From contig NZ_CP108046.1 of NCBI RefSeq assembly GCF_041435115.1, positions 7,316,001-7,380,000 of the forward strand: a DNA stretch of 64,000 nucleotides. Direction: 5' to 3'. Origin of the DNA: Streptomyces sp. NBC_00289. Its GTDB lineage: Bacteria > Actinomycetota > Actinomycetes > Streptomycetales > Streptomycetaceae. This document shows, piece by piece, positions 46,754-54,226 of the stretch. A model generated the notes under the pieces. That model worked only from the letters and a program-made list of their open reading frames with translations, had not been told where the DNA came from and did no database searches. The first letter of the stretch is position 1. Every line of letters starts with the position of its first letter. Both the position numbers and the translations under genes were made by a program.

Positions 46754-46896
46754 GGCACGTCCCTTCGGATCGCCCCGCGCGGCCGCGGTACGCGCAGGCC
46801 CGCCCGGGCGTGTCCGCCGTGCGGACGACGGGAATTCGACGGCAGGGCCTCGGGTACGGTTGGCCGTAGCGGGGCTCGACCGAAACTGAGGGATTC

Positions 46897-47850
46897 ATGG
46901 GACTCACCATCGGCGTCGACATCGGCGGCACGAAGATCGCGGCCGGCGTGGTCGACGAGGAAGGCAACATCCTCTCGACCCACCAGGTGCCTACCCCGGG
47001 CACGCCCGAGGGCATCGTGGACGCCATCGCCGCCGCCGTCGAGGGCGCACGTGTGGGACACGAGATCGTCGGCGTGGGCATCGGTGCCGCCGGCTACGTC
47101 AACCGTCAGCGTTCCACGGTCTACTTCGCGCCCAACATCGACTGGCGCCAGGAGCCGCTGAAGGAGAAGGTCGAGGCCCGGGTGGGCCTTCCGGTCGTCG
47201 TGGAGAACGACGCCAACGCGGCCGCGTGGGGCGAGTACAAGTTCGGTGCGGGCAAGGGGCACCGCAACGTCATCTGCATCACCCTCGGCACCGGCCTCGG
47301 CGGCGGCATCATCATCGGCAACAAGCTGCGCCGCGGGCACTTCGGAGTGGCCGCCGAGTTCGGCCACATCCGGATGGTGCCGGACGGCCTGCTGTGCGGC
47401 TGCGGCTCACAGGGCTGCTGGGAGCAGTACGCGTCCGGGCGCGCCCTCGTCAGATACGCCAAGCAGCGCGCCAACGCGACGCCCGAGAACGCCGAGATCC
47501 TGCTGTCGCTGGGCGACGGCCACCCCGACGGCATCGAGGGCAAGCACATCTCCATGGCCGCCCGGCAGGGCGACCCGGTCGCTGTCGACTCCTACCGTGA
47601 GCTGGCCCGCTGGGCCGGCGCCGGCCTCGCCGACCTGGCGTCCCTCTTCGACCCCTCCGCCTTCATCGTCGGCGGCGGCCTCTCCGACGAGGGCGAACTG
47701 GTCCTGGACCCGATCCGCAAGTCCTACAAGCGCTGGCTGGTCGGCGGCAACTGGCGCCCGGTCGCCGACGTGATCGCCGCCCAGCTCGGCAACAAGGCCG
47801 GCCTGGTGGGCGCGGCGGACCTGGCCCGGGAGCCCGACCCGGTCATGTAG
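46897..47850 (+). CDS. glkA: ROK-family glucokinase
   Basis: GlkA phosphorylates glucose to glucose 6-phosphate and, in Streptomyces, is also needed for glucose repression. The 317-residue protein starts at ATG 46897 behind GAGGGA. It has the ATP loop GVDIGGTKIAAGVVD, catalytic Asp in VVENDANAAAWGEY, and the zinc motif CGCGSQGCWEQYASG. A hairpin CCCGCC / GGCGGG (47880-47898) follows. It closes the plus-strand run that started with the phosphoesterase. Confidence 0.97.
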   Translation: MGLTIGVDIGGTKIAAGVVDEEGNILSTHQVPTPGTPEGIVDAIAAAVEGARVGHEIVGVGIGAAGYVNRQRSTVYFAPNIDWRQEPLKEKVEARVGLPVVVENDANAAAWGEYKFGAGKGHRNVICITLGTGLGGGIIIGNKLRRGHFGVAAEFGHIRMVPDGLLCGCGSQGCWEQYASGRALVRYAKQRANATPENAEILLSLGDGHPDGIEGKHISMAARQGDPVAVDSYRELARWAGAGLADLASLFDPSAFIVGGGLSDEGELVLDPIRKSYKRWLVGGNWRPVADVIAAQLGNKAGLVGAADLAREPDPVM

Positions 47851-47879
47851 CACCCTCCGTACGACAGTGCCCGTCGAGC

Positions 47880-47898
47880 CCCGCCCCGGGACGGCGGG
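47880..47898. terminator. Hairpin after glkA
   Basis: A 6-bp stem CCCGCC / GGCGGG with a 7-nt loop lies 30 bp after the glkA stop. The stem is short. Confidence 0.4.
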
Positions 47899-47919
47899 CA
47901 TCGTCGTATGTTGATCGCC

Positions 47920-48675
47920 ATGGCGACCAGCATGCAGCTTCCCAACTCCCGCACCGAAGCCGACGGTTCGGCCGTCATCCGGGTGCTGAGCTACAACATC
48001 CGCTCGATGCGCGACGACACCGCCGCCCTCGCCCGGGTGATCACCGCCTGCGCCCCCGACCTGGTCCTGGTCCAGGAGGCCCCGCTCTTCTTCCGCTGGC
48101 GCAAGAAACTGGCCCGGCTCGCGGCGGCCTCCGGGCAGGTGATCCTCTCCGGGGGCGGCACGGCCGCCGGTCCCGCGCTGCTGTGTTCCCTGCGGGCGAC
48201 GGTCGAGCGCACCGAGGACGTGCTGCTGCCGCTCACCCCGGGCCTGCACCGGCGGGGCTTCGCGACCGCGGTCGTACGTTTCGGCGGGGCCCGGCTCGGC
48301 GTGCTCAGCTGCCACCTGAGCCTGCAGAAGGAGGAGCGTCAGGCGCAGGGCGCCATGCTCCTGGACCGGCTGGCCGGAATGGGTGTGGAGCACGCGGTCG
48401 CGGGCGGCGACCTCAACGAGCGCCCCGGCGGCCCCACCTTCCGCAGCCTGTCGGCCGGACTCCAGGACGGCTGGGCGGTCGCTCCCCGGGGCGGCGAACA
48501 CACCTGGACGCGCGACGAGCCCCACCGGCGCATCGACGCGATCTTCGCGACCAGGAACGTCGAGGTGCTCGGCTGCGGGGTGCCGCTGGGGCACCCCGGG
48601 GTGACGGAGCACGACCTGAGGGCGGCCACGGACCACCTGCCCGTCCTGGCCGCCCTCAGAGTCCCGGCATCCTGA
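47920..48675 (+). CDS. Endonuclease/exonuclease/phosphatase-fold protein
   Basis: The 251-residue protein is started at ATG 47920, seven bases after TATGTT; ATG 47908 overlaps that -10-like hexamer. It shows the EEP order: RVLSYNIRSMRDD, VLVQEAPLFFRW with the metal Glu, LGVLSCHLSLQKEER, VAGGDLNERPGGPTF with catalytic Asp and Asn, and TDHLPVLAALRV. There is no signal peptide. It may be a phosphodiesterase or AP-type nuclease; substrate is not evident. Confidence 0.88.
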   Translation: MATSMQLPNSRTEADGSAVIRVLSYNIRSMRDDTAALARVITACAPDLVLVQEAPLFFRWRKKLARLAAASGQVILSGGGTAAGPALLCSLRATVERTEDVLLPLTPGLHRRGFATAVVRFGGARLGVLSCHLSLQKEERQAQGAMLLDRLAGMGVEHAVAGGDLNERPGGPTFRSLSAGLQDGWAVAPRGGEHTWTRDEPHRRIDAIFATRNVEVLGCGVPLGHPGVTEHDLRAATDHLPVLAALRVPAS

Positions 48676-48699
48676 CGCCATCGCCGGATCGGACCGTTC

Positions 48700-49269
48700 C
48701 TAGACGACGGCGCCGCGCCCCGGGTCGTCGTCGCCCTCGTCGTCCGTCTTCATCCGCATCACCAGGGTGGCGAAGCCGCCCAGGAAGCCGCCGATGCCGA
48801 TCGTGGTGAGCCACCAGGTCATGTCCCAGCCGAGCAGGACCGCGAGCAGCAGCAGGACCGGTCCGCCGAGCACCCCCAGCCAGGCGAACTTCGCGGTCGG
48901 ATCGGCGGCCGGCAGCGGCGGCGGCTCCGGCGGCACGAAGTGGCCCTCGTCGTCCTCGTCGTCGTCATGCCCCTTGGCGCTCTCCGCGGCCGGTTCGGGC
49001 GCGCTGTAGTCCCGCGGGCCGACGCCGGGTGCGAACGAGACGGAGCTGCCCAGCGGACCCGCGGGCTTCTCCTCCCGGGGCTTGTCGTCGTTGGTCTCCG
49101 GCTCGAGCAGGGCCAGGTCCTCGATCGACTTGAAGGGCTTCGCGCCCGGCGGGTCCGGCGGCTCGTCGCCGTACCCCTCCACGATCGCCGCCCAGGCGGC
49201 CGCCTCGTCGAAGGGGACGCCCTTCTCGTCCGGCTCGCGGTCCTCGCGGTCGGAGTCGCTCTCAGCCAC
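48700..49269 (-). CDS. Two-helix membrane protein with acidic N-terminus
   Basis: The 189-residue protein starts at GTG 49269. The first 125 residues are polar, acidic and Pro-rich (DSDREDREPDEKGVPFDE, ESAKGHDDDEDDEG). Two helices follow: KFAWLGVLGGPVLLLLAVLL and TWWLTTIGIGGFLGGFATL, then an acidic tail. The start overlaps the esterase gene's stop by eight bases. Function is unknown. Confidence 0.85.
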   Translation of the reverse strand: MAESDSDREDREPDEKGVPFDEAAAWAAIVEGYGDEPPDPPGAKPFKSIEDLALLEPETNDDKPREEKPAGPLGSSVSFAPGVGPRDYSAPEPAAESAKGHDDDEDDEGHFVPPEPPPLPAADPTAKFAWLGVLGGPVLLLLAVLLGWDMTWWLTTIGIGGFLGGFATLVMRMKTDDEGDDDPGRGAVV

Positions 49270-50074
49270 CTGCGGCCGTCCCTTCCTGCCTGCGTACCTG
49301 ACCGGCGCCGGACGCCTCCTTGCCGGCACCGGGTGCGAGCCGGTCGATGAACGCGAAGCTCTCCTCGAAGATCCGGTCCGCGTCATGGTCCAACGTCGCG
49401 ACGTGGTAGCTCTGTTCCAGCAGGATCTCCGTCACGTCCGTGGAGGAGACCCGGCCGAGGATCCGGGCCGAGTCGGACGGCGGCACCACATGGTCCTGCG
49501 GGCTGCGCAGGAGCAGCAGCGGCTGGGTGACCTGCGGCAGCTCGCCGTCGACCAGCCGGAAGAAGGCGCGCAGCGAGTGCGCCGCGTGCAGCGGCACCCG
49601 GTCGTATCCCAGCTCGACGCCGCCCTCCTTCGCGATGTCGCTCACGATGCCCCGCGTGGAGGGCACGAGATGGCGGACCACCGGAAGGGCGTGCGCGGCC
49701 AGGCCGTGCATCCTGTTCGCGGGGTTCACGGCGATGACGCCGTCGACGCCGGCGCCGTGCCGGGCGGCGAGTCGCAGCGCGAGCGCGGCGCCCATCGACA
49801 GGCCGGCCACGAACACCTTCTCGCAGCGCTCGGACAGGGCGCGCAGCTCGCGATCCACCTCCGCGTACCAGTCCTGCCAGCCGGTGAGCTGCATGTCCTG
49901 CCAGCGGGTGCCGTGTCCGGGCAGCAGGGGGAGCGAGACGGTCAGCCCGCGCCCGGCGAGGTGTTCCGCCCAGGGGCGCAGGGACTGGGGGCAACCGGTG
50001 AAACCGTGACAGAGGAGGACGCCTGCGGCTCCGCCCTCGTGGCGGAACGGCTCGGCTCCGGAGAGGACCGGCAC
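49262..50074 (-). CDS. Alpha/beta hydrolase, carboxylesterase/monoacylglycerol lipase type
   Basis: The 270-residue enzyme starts at GTG 50074 behind GGAG. Motifs are the oxyanion GVLLCHGFTGCPQSLRPW, nucleophile Ser in VFVAGLSMGAALALRLA, acid Asp in LLRSPQDHVVPPSDS and His in EQSYHVATLDHDAD. It looks like the Est30 / thermostable monoacylglycerol lipase branch. The membrane protein gene is downstream and overlapping. Its divergent neighbour is a phospholipid acyltransferase. Confidence 0.92.
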   Translation of the reverse strand: MPVLSGAEPFRHEGGAAGVLLCHGFTGCPQSLRPWAEHLAGRGLTVSLPLLPGHGTRWQDMQLTGWQDWYAEVDRELRALSERCEKVFVAGLSMGAALALRLAARHGAGVDGVIAVNPANRMHGLAAHALPVVRHLVPSTRGIVSDIAKEGGVELGYDRVPLHAAHSLRAFFRLVDGELPQVTQPLLLLRSPQDHVVPPSDSARILGRVSSTDVTEILLEQSYHVATLDHDADRIFEESFAFIDRLAPGAGKEASGAGQVRRQEGTAAGG

Positions 50075-50219
50075 CTTCAGGTCTCCTGTCCGTCAGTGGG
50101 GCGTGAACAAGTCAGGTGAGGTTCACGGTACGCGACCGCACTGACACCGACCAGGGTCGTCGGGTTCTTTGACAGTGCGCCGGGTTAAGGTCTGAACGAC
50201 AGACACAGGAGGCACTCGG

Positions 50220-51065
50220 TTGTTGTACGGCGCGATGAAGGTATCCATCGGAGGGCCGCTGAAGCTCGCCTTCAGGCCCTGGGTGGAAGGCCTGGAGAAC
50301 GTACCCGCCGAGGGCCCCGCGATCCTGGCGAGCAACCACCTCTCCTTCTCCGACTCGTTCTTCCTGCCCGCGGTCCTCGACCGCAAGGTCACGTTCATCG
50401 CGAAGGCCGAGTACTTCACCACGCCCGGTGTGAAGGGGCGGCTGACGGCCGCCTTCTTCAAGGGCGTCGGGCAGCTCCCGGTGGACCGCTCGGGCGCACG
50501 CGGCGCCGGCGAGGCGGCGATCAGGAGCGGCATGGACGTGCTCGAGCGCGGTGAGCTGTTCGGGATCTATCCGGAGGGCACGCGCTCGCCCGACGGGCGG
50601 TTGTACCGCGGCAAACCGGGCGGCCTCGCGCGCGTGGCGCTCGCCACCGGCGCGCCCGTCATCCCGGTCGCCATGATCGACACGGAGAAGATCCAGCCGC
50701 CCGGGAAGGTCATGCCGAAGCTGATGCGGCCGGGCATCCGGATCGGCAAGCCGCTGGACTTCAGCCGCTACCAGGGCATGGAGCACGACCGGTTCGTGCT
50801 CCGCGCGGTGACCGACGAGGTCATGTACGAGATCATGAAGCTCTCCGGCCAGGAGTACGTCGACATCTACGCGACCGCGGCCAAGCGGCGGATCGCGGAC
50901 GCGGCGAAGGCCGAGAAGGAAGCGGAGAAGGCGGCGAGGGCCGCACTCGCGCAGGCACAGAAGGACGCGCAGGCACAGAAGGACGCGCAGGCGGAGAAGG
51001 ACGCGCGGGCACAGCGGGACGAGGCAGAGCAGAAGGAACAGACGGAGACGGACGGCGCGCCCTAG
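50220..51065 (+). CDS. plsC: 1-acyl-sn-glycerol-3-phosphate acyltransferase
   Basis: PlsC adds the second fatty acid in phosphatidic acid synthesis. The 281-residue protein is started at TTG 50220, seven bases after AGGAGG; ATG 50235 is the alternative. It has the active HxxxxD in ILASNHLSFSDSFFLP, substrate motif FGIYPEGTRSPDGRLYRGK and VIPVAMIDTEKIQPPG. The C-terminal 55 residues are a charged helix of Lys, Ala, Glu and Gln repeats (AQKDAQAQKDAQAEKDA). The gene name is by family; other acyltransferases are close. Confidence 0.88.
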   Translation: MLYGAMKVSIGGPLKLAFRPWVEGLENVPAEGPAILASNHLSFSDSFFLPAVLDRKVTFIAKAEYFTTPGVKGRLTAAFFKGVGQLPVDRSGARGAGEAAIRSGMDVLERGELFGIYPEGTRSPDGRLYRGKPGGLARVALATGAPVIPVAMIDTEKIQPPGKVMPKLMRPGIRIGKPLDFSRYQGMEHDRFVLRAVTDEVMYEIMKLSGQEYVDIYATAAKRRIADAAKAEKEAEKAARAALAQAQKDAQAQKDAQAEKDARAQRDEAEQKEQTETDGAP

Positions 51066-51082
51066 CGCGGTCGGGTTCGGGG

Positions 51083-52315
51083 GTGGGGGAGTTGGCCGAG
51101 CGCGAGCGAGTCATGCGCATGTCGGTGGAGCAGCCGCTGTGGCGTGCGCTCACCGGGTACCGGGTGCTCACGATGCTGTACGCGGTCGGCCTCTTCGCCA
51201 CCGCGTACGACACGTTCACCCGCCCCTGGGTCGCCGTCACGTACTACTGCGTCCTGTTCGTCTGGACCCTGGCGACCCTCCCCAGAGTGGCGAACGCGGC
51301 GAACTGCACCAAGCGGTTCCTGGCCGCGGACCTGACCGTCGCCCTCACCGGCATCCTGCTCACGCCCGTCGCCGACGCGCACGAGCGGATCGTGGACGGG
51401 GGCCCCACCCTGCCGTCGATATGGACCGCGGGCTCGGTGCTGGCCTTCGCCGTGAAGGGCGGCTGGCGCTGGGCGGCCTTCGCTTCCACGGCCGTGGCCG
51501 TCGCCAACCTGGTCGAGCGGGGCGTCCCCGCGCGCGACACCGTCCACAACGTGATCCTCGTGTGGGTCGCCTCCATCGCCATCGGGTACGTCGTCGAGGT
51601 CGCCCGGGCCTCCGAGCGCACCCTCGCCCGCGCCCTGGAGATCGAGGCGGCCACCCGGGAACGGGAGCGGCTCGCCCGCGACATCCACGACGGGGTCCTG
51701 CAGGTGCTGGCCATGGTGCAGCGGCGTGGCGCCGTGATGGGCGGCGAGGGGGCCGAGCTGGGCCGGATGGCCGGCGAGCAGGAGGTGGCGCTGCGCACGC
51801 TGGTCTCCGGCGGACTGGTCCCCGTCTCCCGCGCGTCGGAGGACGCGGCCCTGGGCGCGGTCGTACGGACCGTCGAGGAGCCGGACGACGACGGGCCGCT
51901 CGACCTGCGCGCCCTGCTCGCCCGGTACGCCGCCGCGAAGGTCGGCCTCGCCGGGCCCGGCGCTCCCGTGCTGCTGCCGCCGGCCGCCGCGACGGAGCTG
52001 GCCGCGGCTGTCGGGGCGGCCCTGGACAACGTCCGAGAGCATGCCGGGGAGGAGGCACGCGCGTGGATCCTGGTCGAGGACGAGCCGGACTCCGTCGTCG
52101 TGACCGTCCGGGACGACGGTCCCGGCATCCCGGAGGGGCGGCTGGCGCAGGCCGAGGGCGAGGGACGGCTCGGTGTGGCCCTGTCCATCCGGGGCCGGCT
52201 GCGTGACCTCGGTGGCAGCGCCGAGCTGATCTCGGTGCCCGGCCAGGGCACGGAGGTCGAACTGACGGTACCGAAGGACACGAAGGTGTCACGGGGGAAG
52301 GCGGAGCAGCGATGA
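51083..52315 (+). CDS. Sensor histidine kinase (MacS-like, NarL class)
   Basis: The 410-residue protein begins at GTG 51083; ATG 51113 is an alternative. An N-terminal membrane domain of about five helices holds LTMLYAVGLFATAYDTF, VTYYCVLFVWTLATLP and a PspC-free sensor. The dimerisation motif is RLARDIHDGVLQVLAMVQRRG with the phospho-His; the ATP domain has ELAAAVGAALDNVREHAG and RDDGPGIPEG. It is ATGA-coupled to its regulator gene. The signal sensed is unknown. Confidence 0.92.
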   Translation: MGELAERERVMRMSVEQPLWRALTGYRVLTMLYAVGLFATAYDTFTRPWVAVTYYCVLFVWTLATLPRVANAANCTKRFLAADLTVALTGILLTPVADAHERIVDGGPTLPSIWTAGSVLAFAVKGGWRWAAFASTAVAVANLVERGVPARDTVHNVILVWVASIAIGYVVEVARASERTLARALEIEAATRERERLARDIHDGVLQVLAMVQRRGAVMGGEGAELGRMAGEQEVALRTLVSGGLVPVSRASEDAALGAVVRTVEEPDDDGPLDLRALLARYAAAKVGLAGPGAPVLLPPAAATELAAAVGAALDNVREHAGEEARAWILVEDEPDSVVVTVRDDGPGIPEGRLAQAEGEGRLGVALSIRGRLRDLGGSAELISVPGQGTEVELTVPKDTKVSRGKAEQR

Positions 52316-52998
52316 CGGACACCGGGAGCCAACAGGCCCCCATCAGGGTCATGGTGGTCGACGACCACCCGATGTGGCGGGACGCCGTGGCACGCGACCT
52401 GGCCGCCTCCGGTCTCGAGGTGGTCGCCACCGCCGGCGACGGCGAGCAGGCGGTACGCCGTGCCAGGGCCGTCGGCCCCGACGTCCTCGTGCTCGACCTC
52501 AACCTGCCGGCCAAGCCGGGCGTCCAGGTCTGCAAGGAACTCGTCGGCGCCAACCCGGCGCTGCGCGTGCTGGTCCTGTCGGCGAGCGGCGAGCACGCGG
52601 ACGTCCTGGAGGCGGTGAAGTCGGGTGCCACCGGCTACCTGCTGAAGTCGGCCTCGACGGAGGAACTCCTCGACGCGGTGCGCCGTACGGCCGTGGGGGA
52701 CCCCGTCTTCACGCCGGGTCTCGCGGGCCTGGTCCTCGGCGAGTACCGCCGGCTCGCCTCCGAGCCCGCGCCCGCGCCGGACACCGACCAGCCGGGGGCC
52801 CCGCAGCTCACCGACCGGGAGACGGAGGTGCTGCGGCTGGTCGCGAAGGGCCTGAGCTACAAGCAGATCGCGGAACGCCTGGTCATCTCCCACCGCACGG
52901 TCCAGAACCACGTGCAGAACACCCTCGGCAAGCTGCAACTGCACAACCGCGTGGAGCTCGTTCGGTACGCGATAGAACGCGGACTCGACGACGAGTAG
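52312..52998 (+). CDS. NarL-family response regulator
   Basis: The 228-residue protein starts at ATG 52312, overlapping the kinase stop. The receiver has MVVDDHPMWRDAVARDL, the phospho-Asp in DVLVLDLNLPAKPG and LVLSASGEHADVLEAVK. The LuxR helix-turn-helix has LTDRETEVLRLVAKGLSYKQ and VISHRTVQNHVQNTLGKL. It is the partner of the kinase just upstream. Targets are not evident. Confidence 0.93.
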   Translation: MTDTGSQQAPIRVMVVDDHPMWRDAVARDLAASGLEVVATAGDGEQAVRRARAVGPDVLVLDLNLPAKPGVQVCKELVGANPALRVLVLSASGEHADVLEAVKSGATGYLLKSASTEELLDAVRRTAVGDPVFTPGLAGLVLGEYRRLASEPAPAPDTDQPGAPQLTDRETEVLRLVAKGLSYKQIAERLVISHRTVQNHVQNTLGKLQLHNRVELVRYAIERGLDDE

Positions 52999-53059
52999 AC
53001 GGCCGCCCGCACCAACCGCCCGGCCATTGAACGGATTTGCGCTGTCCCGCCCATCCCTG

Positions 53060-53075
53060 TGTGACCTGGATCACT
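53060..53075. promoter_or_regulatory. Crp-like palindrome upstream of the phosphofructokinase gene
   Basis: TGTGACCTGGATCACT fits TGTGA-N6-TCACA at nine of ten fixed bases and lies 46 bp before the pfkA start. Streptomyces Crp acts on carbon and development genes, so this is a reasonable operator. Confidence 0.5.
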
Positions 53076-53120
53076 ACTAGCGTGACCCCTACCAGGCAAC
53101 CGCGGCGAAGGGACATTGTC

Positions 53121-54149
53121 ATGCGGGTAGGAGTACTGACCGGGGGCGGCGACTGCCCCGGGCTCAACGCCGTCATCCGGGGCATCGTCCGCAAGGGCGT
53201 GCAGGAGTACGGCTACGACTTCGTCGGCTTCCGGGACGGCTGGCGGGGGCCGCTCGAAGGAGACACCGTCCGCCTCGACATCCCCGCCGTGCGCGGCATC
53301 CTGCCCCGCGGCGGCACCATCCTCGGCTCCTCGCGCACGAATCCGCTCAAGCACGAGAACGGCATCCGCCGGATCAAGGAGAACCTCTCCAAGCTGGAGG
53401 TCGACGCGCTCATCGTGATCGGCGGCGAGGACACCCTGGGCATCGCCACCCGCCTGTCCGACGAGTACGGCGTGCCCTGCGTCGGCGTGCCGAAGACGAT
53501 CGACAACGACCTGTCCGGTACGGACTACACCTTCGGCTTCGACACCGCCGTCGGTATCGCGACCGAGGCGATCGACCGGCTGCACACCACCGCCGAGTCG
53601 CACATGCGGGTCCTGGTCTGCGAGGTGATGGGCCGTCACGCCGGCTGGATCGCCATCCACTCGGGCCTGGCCGGCGGCGCGAACGTCATCCTCATCCCCG
53701 AGCAGCGCTTCGACGTCCAGCGGGTGTGCGACTGGGTGACCTCCCGCTTCAAGGCGTCGTACGCGCCGATCGTCGTGGTCGCGGAGGGCGCCATGCCCCA
53801 GGACGGCGACCTGGTGCTCAAGGACCAGTCCCTGGACTCCTTCGGGCACGTACGGCTGTCCGGGGTGGGCGAGTGGCTCGCGAAGGAGATCGAGCGGCGC
53901 ACCGGCAAGGAGGCCCGTACGACCGTCCTCGGCCACATCCAGCGCGGCGGCACCCCCAGCGCCTTCGACCGCTGGCTCGCCACCCGCTTCGGGCTGCACG
54001 CCATCGAGGCCGTCCGCGACGGCGACTTCGGCAAGATGGTCGCCCTGCGTGGCACGGACATCGTCCGCGTCCCCATCGCGGAGGCCACGGCCAACCTGAA
54101 GACGGTGGATCCCAAGCTGTACGAGGAGGTCGGGGTCTTCTTCGGCTGA
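53121..54149 (+). CDS. pfkA: 6-phosphofructokinase with pyrophosphate-type active-site residues
   Basis: The 342-residue enzyme starts at ATG 53121, nine bases after AAGGG. It phosphorylates fructose 6-phosphate in glycolysis. It shows LTGGGDCPGLNAVIRG, IGGEDTLGIA and VPKTIDNDLSGTDYTFGF, and MGRHAGWIA. At the two positions that tell donors apart, Asp 104 replaces the Gly of ATP enzymes and Lys 125 replaces the second Gly, which is the pyrophosphate-type pattern. A terminator follows. The donor should be tested, since actinobacteria carry both kinds. Confidence 0.93.
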   Translation: MRVGVLTGGGDCPGLNAVIRGIVRKGVQEYGYDFVGFRDGWRGPLEGDTVRLDIPAVRGILPRGGTILGSSRTNPLKHENGIRRIKENLSKLEVDALIVIGGEDTLGIATRLSDEYGVPCVGVPKTIDNDLSGTDYTFGFDTAVGIATEAIDRLHTTAESHMRVLVCEVMGRHAGWIAIHSGLAGGANVILIPEQRFDVQRVCDWVTSRFKASYAPIVVVAEGAMPQDGDLVLKDQSLDSFGHVRLSGVGEWLAKEIERRTGKEARTTVLGHIQRGGTPSAFDRWLATRFGLHAIEAVRDGDFGKMVALRGTDIVRVPIAEATANLKTVDPKLYEEVGVFFG

Positions 54150-54159
54150 CGGGCGACCC

Positions 54160-54191
54160 GGGTCATGGGCCGTGCGGCCGGCCCATGACCC
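54160..54191. terminator. 12-bp perfect hairpin between pfkA and trpEG
   Basis: GGGTCATGGGCC (54160-54171) pairs with its complement (54180-54191), loop GTGCGGCC. It can serve both convergent genes. Confidence 0.88.
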
Positions 54192-54226
54192 ACGGCCCGT
54201 CAGCGGTCGTCGAGGCGCGCCCGCGG

